Assembly: GCA_963714055.1 (NCBI GenBank)
Contig: OY970227.1
Coordinates: forward strand, 2,914,001-2,978,000
Length of the DNA stretch: 64,000 bases
From: JACDBE01 sp963714055
Lineage (GTDB): Bacteria > Actinomycetota > Acidimicrobiia > Spongiisociales > UBA5794
Direction: 5' to 3'
The notes under the pieces are model-generated. The model was not told the DNA's origin and did not search any database. It saw nothing but the letters and a program-made list of their open reading frames with translations. Within the stretch, counting starts at the first letter, position 1. Every line of letters starts with the position of its first letter. Shown here in pieces: positions 1-7,534 of this stretch. Position numbers and translations under genes: made by a program.

Positions 1-95
1 ACGATCACCAGGTCGGGACCACGGCCGTATACCTGGTAGGCGATGTACACCGCGCCGCTGCGGGCGTACCTGGTGTCGGGCGCCTCGGTGGCCAT
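1..95 (-). CDS. N-terminal fragment of an alpha/beta-hydrolase (probably cyclase-fused) protein, runs off the window
   Basis: Only the first about 31 codons are present. Translation begins at an ATG at 93-95 (minus strand), with a GGGAG ribosome-binding site at 102-106 six bases upstream. The peptide contains RYARSGAVYIAYQVYG followed by PDLVIV. It aligns well with the start of the hydrolase-cyclase encoded at 34904-36230 (GYARSAGVNIAYQV, then IDLVLV). In that family an N-terminal alpha/beta-hydrolase domain precedes a class III adenylate cyclase domain. Whether this copy carries the cyclase part cannot be seen. Confidence 0.6.
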   Translation of the reverse strand, partial: MATEAPDTRYARSGAVYIAYQVYGRGPDLVI

Positions 96-183
96 CACGC
101 TCTCCCACGGGTCGCGTCCCGGCTGATGGTCCACCCGGGTGTGAGTGAATCGTAAGCAGACGTACCGGGTTGCTCCACGCCGG

Positions 184-1134
184 TCAGGAGCCGTAGCCCT
201 CCTCGAGGAGGACGTCGCCGTCGACGGTGCGGTAGTAGACCCGCCATCGGTGGTAGGCGGCCAGATAGTGGTCGTAGCGCGCCATCACCTCGGCGTGGGC
301 CAGCACCGCATCCACGTACAGGTCGCTGTGGTTGTAGGCGTACAGGGCCGCGGGCAGGTCGTCGGGCGCGCCATGGGCCACCAGGTAGCGGGCGGCGGCC
401 ATGATGGCGTCACCGGGGTCTTCGATGTCCCCCTCGCCGTAGGCGTCCCACGTCGAGGGAAGGAACTGCATGGGCCCGCGGGCGCCGGCGTGGCTGTCGC
501 CTTCGATGCGACCGAACCGGGTCTCTATCAGGTGGATGGCGGCGAGGATGTTCCACGGGGTGCCGGAAGCGGCTTCGGCCGCCTCGTAGTGACGGCGCAA
601 CTCGGCGAGCGGCGGCGGAGCGACGATCGTCCAGTCGGGGAGCTCGGGCTGTGGCTGGGTGAGCCGCCGGAGGAGCGTGCCCGCCCGCAGATTCAGGTCG
701 AAAGCCGCCCGTAGGTCGGCCGGGACGAGCTCCCGAGCGGCCGGCTGCCAGGCGGGGTGGGCCACCAGGTCGCGCAGGGCCTGCTGTTGAGCCCACGCCC
801 ATCGGATGTGCTCGCCGGGTGGTGTCGTCGGGTCCGCCAGGGCGATCTCGGCGGCGGCCAGCGTCTCCGCCAGGGTGTCAGCTTCCGTGAACGGAGCCAC
901 CTCGGCGGGCGGTGTCGGCGCTCTGGCCGCTGTGGTCGTCGTGCCCGCCGACCGCGCTTCTGAGGTGGTTGTGGTGTCGGGCGCCGCAGGCGCCACGGTG
1001 CCGGCGGCGGTTGCCGTGGTCGGTGGCGCGGCGACATCGGTCGTGCCCGGGTCGCCGTTCTCAGTGCACCCTGACAGAGACAGCGCCACCGTCACCAGCC
1101 CGAGGAGCCCGGCTGTCGGGACGGTTCGGCCCAC
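184..1134 (-). CDS. Lytic murein transglycosylase, lipoprotein
   Basis: A 316-residue secreted lipoprotein that should cleave peptidoglycan glycan strands without hydrolysis at the outer face of the membrane. Residues 1-23 form a lipoprotein signal ending in a lipobox (LSLSGC, Cys23). A Thr/Ala/Pro-rich linker follows to about residue 90. The C-terminal half has the MltB/SLT_2-type core: NILAAIHLIETRFGRIEG with the presumed catalytic Glu, then GARGPMQFLPSTW, then DAIMAAARYL and ALYAYNHS. The start is GTG. A TACAGT -10 element (1141-1146, read on the minus strand) lies only 6 nt upstream, so the mRNA is probably leaderless. It is monocistronic. Confidence 0.87.
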   Translation of the reverse strand: MGRTVPTAGLLGLVTVALSLSGCTENGDPGTTDVAAPPTTATAAGTVAPAAPDTTTTSEARSAGTTTTAARAPTPPAEVAPFTEADTLAETLAAAEIALADPTTPPGEHIRWAWAQQQALRDLVAHPAWQPAARELVPADLRAAFDLNLRAGTLLRRLTQPQPELPDWTIVAPPPLAELRRHYEAAEAASGTPWNILAAIHLIETRFGRIEGDSHAGARGPMQFLPSTWDAYGEGDIEDPGDAIMAAARYLVAHGAPDDLPAALYAYNHSDLYVDAVLAHAEVMARYDHYLAAYHRWRVYYRTVDGDVLLEEGYGS

Positions 1135-1243
1135 GGCGGCACTGTAGGCGGCCGGCGGTCCGCCGATCCCTCGAGCGCCGCCCTACCGGACCGCGGGTCA
1201 CGCCGGGAGCGGTGAGGCGGCGTCGCCTGACGTGGGGTGGCGG

Positions 1244-1642
1244 TCAGTCGTGGGCGAGGGAGAGCCGCCACAGGGCGAGCGCGCCGAGCGCCAACCCGAA
1301 GTCACGGAGCGCGATGTCCAGGTAGCCACCGGCCAGGATCAGGGTGACGACGATCACTCCGAGCCAGGCGGCGACCACCGGAGCGAAGATCCGGGGCCGC
1401 ACCCAGACCCCGATCCCGGCGGCGATCTCGATCACCCCGACGACTGCCATGACCGTGGTGCCGCTGACGGCGTCCGTGACGAAACCGGGGAGGTAGTCGA
1501 CCCACTCGGTCATCACGTCGAAGAACTTGTCGAGGCCGAAGAGGATGGGGGCGACGGTGAAACCCAGCCGGAGGATGTCGAAGGCCCGCCTCGACTCGAC
1601 GGCGAGGGTCGTATTCGGTGTGGCGGACGTGGTGTCCTGCAT
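1244..1642 (-). CDS. DoxX-like integral membrane protein
   Basis: A 132-residue membrane protein. Four hydrophobic segments follow a short polar N-terminus: LRLGFTVAPILFGLDKF, TTVMAVVGVIEIAAGIGVWV, FAPVVAAWLGVIVVTLILAG and LALGALALWRLSL. This matches the DoxX/DUF417 type of small four-helix membrane proteins, whose biochemical role is poorly defined. I place the start at the ATG at 1640-1642 because AAGGGAG lies just upstream. An in-frame ATG at 1675 lacks a ribosome-binding site and falls in the promoter. The gene is divergent from the regulator at 1730, and its promoter overlaps a palindrome, so it is probably that regulator's target. Confidence 0.75.
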   Translation of the reverse strand: MQDTTSATPNTTLAVESRRAFDILRLGFTVAPILFGLDKFFDVMTEWVDYLPGFVTDAVSGTTVMAVVGVIEIAAGIGVWVRPRIFAPVVAAWLGVIVVTLILAGGYLDIALRDFGLALGALALWRLSLAHD

Positions 1643-1674
1643 CTCTGCTCCCTTCTCTATCAACACTTGATTCA

Positions 1675-1704
1675 TTTTTACGACGACTTGACTGTATTGT
1701 CAAG
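1675..1704 (-). promoter_or_regulatory. Promoter of the DoxX-like gene overlapping a CTTGAC-N6-GTCAAG palindrome
   Basis: On the minus strand a consensus -35 TTGACA (1698-1703), a 17-nt spacer and a -10-like TAAAAA (1675-1680) precede the DoxX-like gene. The -35 box lies inside a perfect inverted repeat, CTTGAC at 1687-1692 and GTCAAG at 1699-1704, separated by 6 nt. The palindrome also lies 26 nt upstream of the divergent regulator gene. It is therefore a good candidate for an operator controlling both genes. Binding is inferred. Confidence 0.6.
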
Positions 1705-1729
1705 ATGGACTGGTTGTAGAGTGCCCGCC

Positions 1730-2375
1730 ATGGCCGCCAAGGACACCGCCGGGATCGAGGCGATCGGGGCACTGGCCGACGGCGTGCGGCGTGCCCTGTA
1801 TGACGTCGTGATCGAAGCCGACCATCCGGTGGGGCGGGACGAAGCAGCCGAGGCCGTTGGGGTGGCGCGCCAGACCGCCGCCTACCACCTGGACCGCCTC
1901 GCCGACGAAGGCTTGCTCGACGTGAGCTATCAGCGGTTGAGCGGTCGTTCCGGGCCCGGGGCGGGGCGGCCGGCCAAGCTGTACCAACGCTCCGACGCCG
2001 AGCACGACGTGACCCTGCCACCACGCCGCTACCTGCTCGCCGCCCGCATCCTGCTCGAGGCGGTTACTGGGGAAGGGGCCGCCGACGAGGAGCTCGATCG
2101 GCTCGCCGGCGCCGCCCGGCGCACCGGCGAAGGACTCGCCAAGGCTGGGCTGGACGAGGCGCTCCGGGCCAACGGGTACGAGCCGGTGGAACGCGCCGGT
2201 GAGGTGCGTTTCCGCAATTGCCCGTTCCACGCCCTCGTCGCCGAGGATCGCAAGACGACGTGCGCCCTCAACCATGCCCTGGTCGAGGGGATGATCGCCG
2301 GCTCGGGGGACGACCGCCGACGCGGTGCTCGATCCCGAAGAGGGCTACTGCTGCGTGCGGATCCGGCCCGACTGA
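1730..2375 (+). CDS. HTH transcriptional regulator with Cys-rich effector domain (frameshifted at 2305-2309)
   Basis: A winged-helix regulator of the ArsR/DeoR-like, SufR-resembling type. The N-terminal HTH is visible as DEAAEAVGVARQTAAYHLDRL, then GRPAKLYQ. The C-terminal domain carries NCPFHALV and TTCALNHALVEG. As read, the frame runs on to 2416 with an Arg-rich tail that overlaps the next gene. Removing one G from the G5 run at 2305-2309 restores ADAVLDPEEGYCCVRIRPD and a stop at 2373-2375, 3 nt before the end of the convergent gene. That restored tail supplies the last Cys pair expected of this family, which may ligate metal or an Fe-S cluster. Start: ATG 1730; GTG 1721 is an in-frame alternative. 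Confidence 0.75.
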
Positions 2376-2378
2376 AGG

Positions 2379-3188
2379 TCAGGAAGCGGCGTCGCGCGCC
2401 GTGCCTTCGACCATGACCGGGTCGTACGGGTCGTCGGTGGCGCCCAGGTAGGTGCCCTGGAAGGCCAGGCAGTGGGCGCGGTCACCGGCGAGGAACATGA
2501 GGTAGGGCGGGAAGCTGGCCATCTGCCAGGGCCCGGCCCCGCCGGGTGTGGCTCCGACGTAGTCCTCGAACACCCCGGCGCAGAGCGCGTCGGCGGCCGC
2601 CGCCATCGGGGTGGTGTCACCGAAGCCGGACATGGCGACGGTGCCGATGGTTTCGAACTGGTGCGGTGCACCGCAGTCCACCACCTCGATGGTGGTGCGC
2701 ACCTCGTAACGGGTGTCGTGGCGGACGATCAGGGACGACTGCGAGTCCTGGAAGCAGGTGCCCGGCTCCGCCAGCGACAGCGGCAGCCAGGGGTCGTTGT
2801 TGAGGTTCCACACGAACAGCGAGACGGCGGCGACGAAGGCGGCCACCAACGTCCCGCGCCGCAGCCAGCGCCGGCGTGTCTTCCTCCGGTAGTCCTCGGC
2901 GATCTCATGGGGATCGAGGGGGCGCCCCGAGAAGTGGCCGTAGCGCTGGGGGACGCCTACCCATTCGACGTGCGCGTCGGTGGCCGAGGTGGCGGCGCTG
3001 ACCGACCCCTGGGCCGGCGCCGCCTGGCTCCGGAAGGGAGCGAGCGGGTCGTAGTCGGCCCCGGCCGTCGTGCTCTCGGCCGGGTCGAGGACGACCGGGT
3101 CGAGGAAGAGGTAGCCGCCGATCGGCCCGGGCACACCGGTGGTGTCACCGGCCGGGTCCTTGTTGCCACGCCGGTTCATGGCACCCAT
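2379..3188 (-). CDS. Septum-formation-family membrane protein (paralogue 1)
   Basis: A 269-residue protein with a polar N-terminal region of about 110 residues, a basic stretch (RRKTRRRWLRR), one membrane helix (GTLVAAFVAAVSLFVW) and an extracytoplasmic domain. That domain contains EPGTCFQDS, VEVVDCGAPHQFE-like TIEVVDCGAPHQFETIG, and further Cys residues. The GxCF plus VVDCxxPHxxE signature is that of the septum formation domain (PF13845 type) of actinobacteria; its molecular role is not established. GGAGGG lies 5 nt before the ATG at 3188. It lies 30 nt downstream of a paralogue in the same orientation. Confidence 0.7.
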   Translation of the reverse strand: MGAMNRRGNKDPAGDTTGVPGPIGGYLFLDPVVLDPAESTTAGADYDPLAPFRSQAAPAQGSVSAATSATDAHVEWVGVPQRYGHFSGRPLDPHEIAEDYRRKTRRRWLRRGTLVAAFVAAVSLFVWNLNNDPWLPLSLAEPGTCFQDSQSSLIVRHDTRYEVRTTIEVVDCGAPHQFETIGTVAMSGFGDTTPMAAAADALCAGVFEDYVGATPGGAGPWQMASFPPYLMFLAGDRAHCLAFQGTYLGATDDPYDPVMVEGTARDAAS

Positions 3189-3218
3189 TCTGCCCTCCCC
3201 GCCGACCGGCCGTGGCGT

Positions 3219-4094
3219 TCAGGCCCCGGTGCCCCGTGCCGAGCCGGTGACCGTCGCCGGCACGGAATCGTCCCCGGCGAGCTGGACGAGCAGGCAGTTG
3301 ACCGTTCGGTCCTCAGGCCAGCTGTCCTCCAGTGGCACCAGCGTCGTCACGTACCACACCGACGACTCGTAGTCGATCCCCACGTACGGTTGGAACTCGT
3401 CGACACAGGCGTCGTAGCCGACCTGGTCGACCTCCGTGGCGCCCGGGTACGGGCCGTCGGGCAGGACCACGTTGGCGAAGACCTCGAACTGGTGCGGTTC
3501 GCCGCAGTCCACGACCTCCACCGAGGACACCTCGGTGCCGTCGAAGTCGAGGAAGCAGTCGCCCGGCTCCAGGCTCTGGACGTCGGTGCCGGACTCGAGG
3601 AGGTTGCGGACGAACGACCAGCCGACGACGACGATCGCCACCAGGAGGACGGCGCGCAGGATGGTGCCCCACGGTGACTTCCTCGGCGGCGCCTCGGGGT
3701 CGGCGGTCAGCGGGACCGGCTCGGTCGGCTGCAACGGGTCCGAGACCCACGGCGGTTCGGGCTCGGCGCGGGCCTGGCCGTCGACCAGCCCGCCGGAGGC
3801 CATTGCCCCGGTGGCGGACCGGGCATCGATCGCTCCCGGCGTCACCGGGTCCGAGGCGGTGTCGGCGCGCCCATCGCTGTCGCCGGGGTGATCAGCGACC
3901 GGTCCCGGGCCGGCCCCGTCGTCGAAGTCGCCGTTGTCGAAGTCACGGGCGTCGAAGTCGCGGTCAGGGGTGACGACGCCCTCGAGCGGGTCGTCGTCGT
4001 AGACATCTTCCCTCGCCTCTCGGATCATTTCGTCCGACGACATGGGACGAATGTCGTCGGCGTCCTCCGGGGGGCGCTCGTCAGTCATGGTCAT
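3219..4094 (-). CDS. Septum-formation-family membrane protein (paralogue 2)
   Basis: A 291-residue protein built like its neighbour at 2379-3188. It has a long acidic and Pro-rich cytoplasmic N-terminus (about 150 residues), one membrane helix (LRAVLLVAIVVVGWSFV), then an extracytoplasmic domain with LEPGDCFLDFDG, VEVVDCGEPHQFEVFA, a mid-domain DACVDEF and a late NCLLVQL. These four Cys could pair as disulfides. The two paralogues share domain order but little sequence outside the signature, so the duplication looks old. The start ATG at 4092-4094 has an AGGGGGG stretch upstream. Confidence 0.7.
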   Translation of the reverse strand: MTMTDERPPEDADDIRPMSSDEMIREAREDVYDDDPLEGVVTPDRDFDARDFDNGDFDDGAGPGPVADHPGDSDGRADTASDPVTPGAIDARSATGAMASGGLVDGQARAEPEPPWVSDPLQPTEPVPLTADPEAPPRKSPWGTILRAVLLVAIVVVGWSFVRNLLESGTDVQSLEPGDCFLDFDGTEVSSVEVVDCGEPHQFEVFANVVLPDGPYPGATEVDQVGYDACVDEFQPYVGIDYESSVWYVTTLVPLEDSWPEDRTVNCLLVQLAGDDSVPATVTGSARGTGA

Positions 4095-4122
4095 ACCCCC
4101 CTGGCGGTCGGTGTGTCGCCGG

Positions 4123-4863
4123 TCAGGTCTGCCCGTATGCCGGGATGGCGGCGCCGTTGATCACACCCGAGGCCGGGCTGGAGAGGAAGTCGACCAGGGC
4201 GGCGATCTCGGCCGGCTTCGGCCAGTTGACGTAGTCGGCGTAGGGGAGGGCGGCCCGGGTGGCGGCGGTGTCGATGACGGCGGGCAGGATGGCGTTGGAA
4301 GTGATGTTGCTGCCCTCCAGCTCGGCGGCCACCGTCTTGACCAGGGCGACGACCCCGGCCTTGGCGACGTTGAAGGCCGCCTGGCCGGTGGGAGGGTCGA
4401 AGGCGGCCCGGCTGGCCACGGCGATGATGCGGCCCCATTCGGCTTCGAGTAGATGGGGGATCGCCGCCCTGACCGTGTAGAACGCCGATCGGAGGTTGAG
4501 GTCGAGCATCCGGTCGAAGCGCACGTCGTCGGTCTCTGCGACGTCGCGGCCACCGGCCCAGCCCCCAACCAGGCAGCACACCACGTTGATCTGCCCGAAG
4601 GTCGCCGACGTCTCCTTCATGAACCGGTTGACCGCCTCGCCGTCGGTGCAGTCGACGCGGCGGAGCAACAGGCGGTCGTCGTCGAGCTCGAGCTCCTCCT
4701 CGAGCCGGGTGGCCTCGTCGGGGATCAGATAGGTGACCGCCAGCCGGAAGTTGCGGCGGACCAGCATGGGCACCAGCGCTCGTCCCAGATGCCCGGTGCC
4801 GCCGGTGACCACGGCGACGTTACCGGTGTCGATTCCGGCGCTATCGCGGATGTCTGCGTCCAT
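4123..4863 (-). CDS. Short-chain dehydrogenase/reductase-like protein lacking the catalytic Tyr
   Basis: A 246-residue Rossmann protein. The cofactor motif TGGTGHLG is at residues 20-27, the conserved Asn is in DLNLRSAF (Asn123), and Ser151 and Lys168 fill catalytic positions. The Tyr of the YxxxK motif is replaced: the sequence reads AAFNVAK with Phe164. Classical SDR reduction needs that Tyr, so this protein may bind NAD(P)(H) without normal catalysis, or use another residue. The DNA is unambiguous (TTC). The start ATG at 4863 is preceded 7 nt upstream by TAGTCT (4871-4876), which suggests a leaderless mRNA starting inside the end of cofC. Confidence 0.78.
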   Translation of the reverse strand: MDADIRDSAGIDTGNVAVVTGGTGHLGRALVPMLVRRNFRLAVTYLIPDEATRLEEELELDDDRLLLRRVDCTDGEAVNRFMKETSATFGQINVVCCLVGGWAGGRDVAETDDVRFDRMLDLNLRSAFYTVRAAIPHLLEAEWGRIIAVASRAAFDPPTGQAAFNVAKAGVVALVKTVAAELEGSNITSNAILPAVIDTAATRAALPYADYVNWPKPAEIAALVDFLSSPASGVINGAAIPAYGQT

Positions 4864-4873
4864 CAACCGCAGA

Positions 4874-5548
4874 CTAGAGGCTCCTGCGCTCGCCGGCTGG
4901 TGCGCCGGGAGCCCTCGGCGAGGGGCGACCCGCCTTCGCAGCCGGCATCGCCGACCTGCCCGCCGGGGAGCCGAGAAGGCCGGCGAGCCCCGGGGGAGCA
5001 CCGAGAGAGAGCACCGCCGCCAGATCGGCGGGCGTGTCGAGGTCGAGCGCCATCCCCGGGCGGACGACGACAGCGGCGCCCGGCGCTCGGGCGAGGTGTC
5101 GGGTGAAGCTCCCCGGGCCATAGGCGAAACGCATCGGGCCCGACCCGAGGAACAGGCTGGTGCCCCCGTCACGGGAGGGGGCGAGGACCGCCGGCGCATC
5201 GGCCTCCCACGCCGCCGCCAGGTCTGCAGGGCGGACGAGCGGGAGGTCGGCGTGGAGCACCGCCCACGACCGCGGGCTGGCGGCGACCACCGCCGCCGCC
5301 GCCCCGTCGAGCCCGCTCCCGGGTCGTTCGCCGATGACCTCCCATCCGGCGGTGCGGGCCCATGAGGCGACCCCGGCGTCGCCGGACACCACCACGGGGA
5401 GGGCTCCCGAGGCGGCCACCACGTTCAGGGTCTCGGCGGCGATCGCCCTTCCCAGCTGGGATCGGGTGGCGGCGTCGACCGCAGGCCCGAGCCTTCGCTT
5501 GGCCACCCCGAACGGCTTGACCGGCACACCCACCAGCGCCGGGATCAT
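4874..5548 (-). CDS. cofC: 2-phospholactate/phosphoenolpyruvate guanylyltransferase (CofC/FbiD), F420 biosynthesis
   Basis: A 224-residue nucleotidyltransferase that activates phospholactate or phosphoenolpyruvate with GTP in coenzyme F420 synthesis. Visible family features are VPVKPFGVAKRRLG near the N-terminus (nucleotide binding), WAVLHADLPLVRPADLAAAW with the metal-binding Asp, LAPSRDGGTSLFLGSG, and ALDLDTPADLAAVL at the end of the domain. The last about 30 residues are a basic, low-complexity tail. The start is the ATG at 5548; longer in-frame extensions have no family similarity. F420 use fits the two luciferase-like oxidoreductases at 6499 and 59385. Confidence 0.82.
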   Translation of the reverse strand: MIPALVGVPVKPFGVAKRRLGPAVDAATRSQLGRAIAAETLNVVAASGALPVVVSGDAGVASWARTAGWEVIGERPGSGLDGAAAAVVAASPRSWAVLHADLPLVRPADLAAAWEADAPAVLAPSRDGGTSLFLGSGPMRFAYGPGSFTRHLARAPGAAVVVRPGMALDLDTPADLAAVLSLGAPPGLAGLLGSPAGRSAMPAAKAGRPSPRAPGAPAGERRSL

Positions 5549-5655
5549 GGCGCGGTCCGGGCGCTGGGGGACATGGACGGGGAGCCTACCCACGCGCCTG
5601 TCAGCGGCCTCTCGCAGTCGGGGGACGCTGCGGCAGTTGCTACCGTCGCTGCGCC

Positions 5656-6054
5656 ATGCGACCCGGTCCCGTGTCCCGCCTCCTCGTCCCTGTGGTGCTC
5701 GCCGCCGCGCTGGTGGGCGGGTGCGGCGGCGCCGATGTGACCGTCGACGAGACCGACACCGGGGGGAGCGTCGATCTCGAGGTCGGGCAGACACTGGAGG
5801 TGTCGCTGGAGGAGAACCCATCCACCGGGTTCGCCTGGAACGTCACCGAAGCCCCGGACGCCGCGGTCATCGCGCCGGTCGAGGACGACTTCGACATCTC
5901 CGATCCGTATTCCGACGGCGCCGGAGGCACCCGCACCCTGCTCTTCGAGGCGGTGGCGCCCGGGGGGACCGAGATGCTGCTCGACTACTACTTCGAAACC
6001 GAGTCCGACGACGTCTACGAGACGTTCTCGCTGACGGTCACCGTCGCTCCATGA
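5656..6054 (+). CDS. Protease inhibitor I42 (chagasin-like) family lipoprotein, copy 1
   Basis: A 132-residue secreted lipoprotein (signal with lipobox LVGGC) with one chagasin-like Ig-fold domain. Diagnostic loops are ENPSTGFAW, the NPTTG-like loop that enters a cysteine-protease active site, and GGTRTLLFEAV. The family binds papain-type proteases; the target here is unknown. Its stop overlaps the ATG of a paralogue (ATGA at 6051-6054). A -10-like TACCGT at 5641-5646 lies 9 nt upstream of the start. Confidence 0.75.
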   Translation: MRPGPVSRLLVPVVLAAALVGGCGGADVTVDETDTGGSVDLEVGQTLEVSLEENPSTGFAWNVTEAPDAAVIAPVEDDFDISDPYSDGAGGTRTLLFEAVAPGGTEMLLDYYFETESDDVYETFSLTVTVAP

Positions 6055-6464
6055 CCCGGCTCCGTCGAACCGGCATGGTCCTCGCTGGGGCCGTCGCCTT
6101 CCTGACCGGCGCCCTCGGGGCGTGCGGCGGCGACCCGGGTGAAGTGGTCGTCGACATCGACGACAGCGGCACCGTGGTCGAGGTCTCCCCGGACGAGACC
6201 CTGGTCGTCCGGCTCTTCGAGTCGCCGTCGACCGGCTACACCTGGCAGTGGGTGGAGGAACCGGACGGCTCGGTGCTGGCCGCCGCCGGCGACGACTTCG
6301 AGCAGGACGAGCCGGTCCAGCCGGGGAGCGGCGGGACGAGGGTGTGGAGGTTGGCGCCCGTCGCCGCCGGCGAGACCTCGCTGAGCATGGTGGAGCGATT
6401 CCAGGACGACGACGAGAGCACCTCGGCCACGTTCGAGCTGGGTGTCGTCGTCACCGACGGCTGA
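6051..6464 (+). CDS. Protease inhibitor I42 (chagasin-like) family lipoprotein, copy 2
   Basis: A 137-residue paralogue of the preceding gene, translationally coupled through a 4-nt overlap. It has its own lipoprotein signal (ALGACGG), then the loops SPSTGYTWQW and GGTRVWRLAP, and ends in TFELGVVVTDG. Two different chagasin-like domains made from one mRNA could cover two proteases or form a tandem inhibitor at the cell surface. An alternative role as a generic Ig-like surface domain cannot be excluded. Confidence 0.73.
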   Translation: MTRLRRTGMVLAGAVAFLTGALGACGGDPGEVVVDIDDSGTVVEVSPDETLVVRLFESPSTGYTWQWVEEPDGSVLAAAGDDFEQDEPVQPGSGGTRVWRLAPVAAGETSLSMVERFQDDDESTSATFELGVVVTDG

Positions 6465-6498
6465 GATCGATGCCCGGGACCCCGAGGATAGAGGAGCC

Positions 6499-7482
6499 AT
6501 GATGCGCTTCGGAGTGTTCGTCCCCCAGGGCTGGCGCCTCGACCTGGCCGGGGTGCCGGTCGAGTGGCATTGGCCGGTGATCGTCGACGCCGCGGTCAAC
6601 GCGCAGCGTGCCGGCTACGAGTCGGTGTGGGTCTACGACCACTTCCACACCTCGCCTGCTCCCACCCAGGAGGCCACCTACGAGGCGTGGACGCTGATGG
6701 CGGCGCTGGCGGCGGTCACCGACACGGTGCGCCTCGGCCAGATGTGCACCTGCAACGGCTACCGGTCTCCCGCATACCTGGCCAAGGTGGCGGCATCGGT
6801 CGACGTCATCTCCGGTGGCCGGCTGGAGATGGGCATCGGCGCCGGCTGGTATCAGCACGAGTTCGACGGCTACGGCTACCCGTTCCCCGACGGGCCGGAG
6901 CGCCTACGGCAACTCGGTGAGGCCATCCAGGTCCTCCAGGCGATGTGGACCGGGGAGCAGGTGACCTTCGAGGGCGAGCACTACAGCCTCGACGGCGCCA
7001 TCTGTCGCCCGCGCCCGGTCCAGCAGCCCGGCATCCCCGTCTGGGTGGCCGGAGGAGGAGAGAAGGTGACTCTGCGGTTGGCCGCCCGGTACGGCGACGC
7101 CACCAACTTCGGCGGCACGCTCGAGACATTCACCCACAAGTCGTCGGTGCTCGCTGCCCACTGCTCCGACCTGGGCACCGACTTCGACCGCATCATCCGC
7201 TCCGCCAACTTCAACGTGGTCTGCGAGGAGACCGAGGCGGAGGTTGCTCGACGCCTCGACTGGATCGAGGACCGCTACAGGGCCCTGGTGGGGGCCGACA
7301 AGGCGGCCGAGGTACGCAACCTGTACGCCGCCACCGCCGGCACCCCGGAACAGCTGATCGAGCAGTTCTCGGCCTGGAAGGCTGTCGGGATGAGCTACGC
7401 CATCATGTTCTTCGCCGAATGCGGGGTCGACCAGTCGGGGATCGAGCGCTTCGCCACGGACGTGGCGCCCGCCCTGCGGTGA
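6499..7482 (+). CDS. LLM-class, probably F420-dependent, oxidoreductase
   Basis: A 327-residue luciferase-like (TIM-barrel) monooxygenase-superfamily protein. Landmarks are MRFGVFVPQGW at the N-terminus, ESVWVYDHF, RLGQMCTCNGYRSPAYLAK, ISGGRLEMGIGAGWYQHEF and RPRPVQQPGIPVWVAGGG. The GxGAGW and IPVWVxG signatures are those of the F420-dependent branch. The substrate is not predictable. GAGGAG (6491-6496) sits just upstream; ATG codons at 6499 and 6502 are consecutive and either could be used. It follows the inhibitor pair by 34 nt and may be cotranscribed. Confidence 0.83.
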   Translation: MMRFGVFVPQGWRLDLAGVPVEWHWPVIVDAAVNAQRAGYESVWVYDHFHTSPAPTQEATYEAWTLMAALAAVTDTVRLGQMCTCNGYRSPAYLAKVAASVDVISGGRLEMGIGAGWYQHEFDGYGYPFPDGPERLRQLGEAIQVLQAMWTGEQVTFEGEHYSLDGAICRPRPVQQPGIPVWVAGGGEKVTLRLAARYGDATNFGGTLETFTHKSSVLAAHCSDLGTDFDRIIRSANFNVVCEETEAEVARRLDWIEDRYRALVGADKAAEVRNLYAATAGTPEQLIEQFSAWKAVGMSYAIMFFAECGVDQSGIERFATDVAPALR

Positions 7483-7534
7483 CTTCCCGACCGGCTCGCC
7501 AGGACGGTGCGGGTCGTGGCCCTAAGCTCAATGG

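Noticed and set aside
2472..3677. 401-codon plus-strand frame
   Set aside because: Antisense to both septum-formation genes, which have conserved domains; composition is low-complexity.
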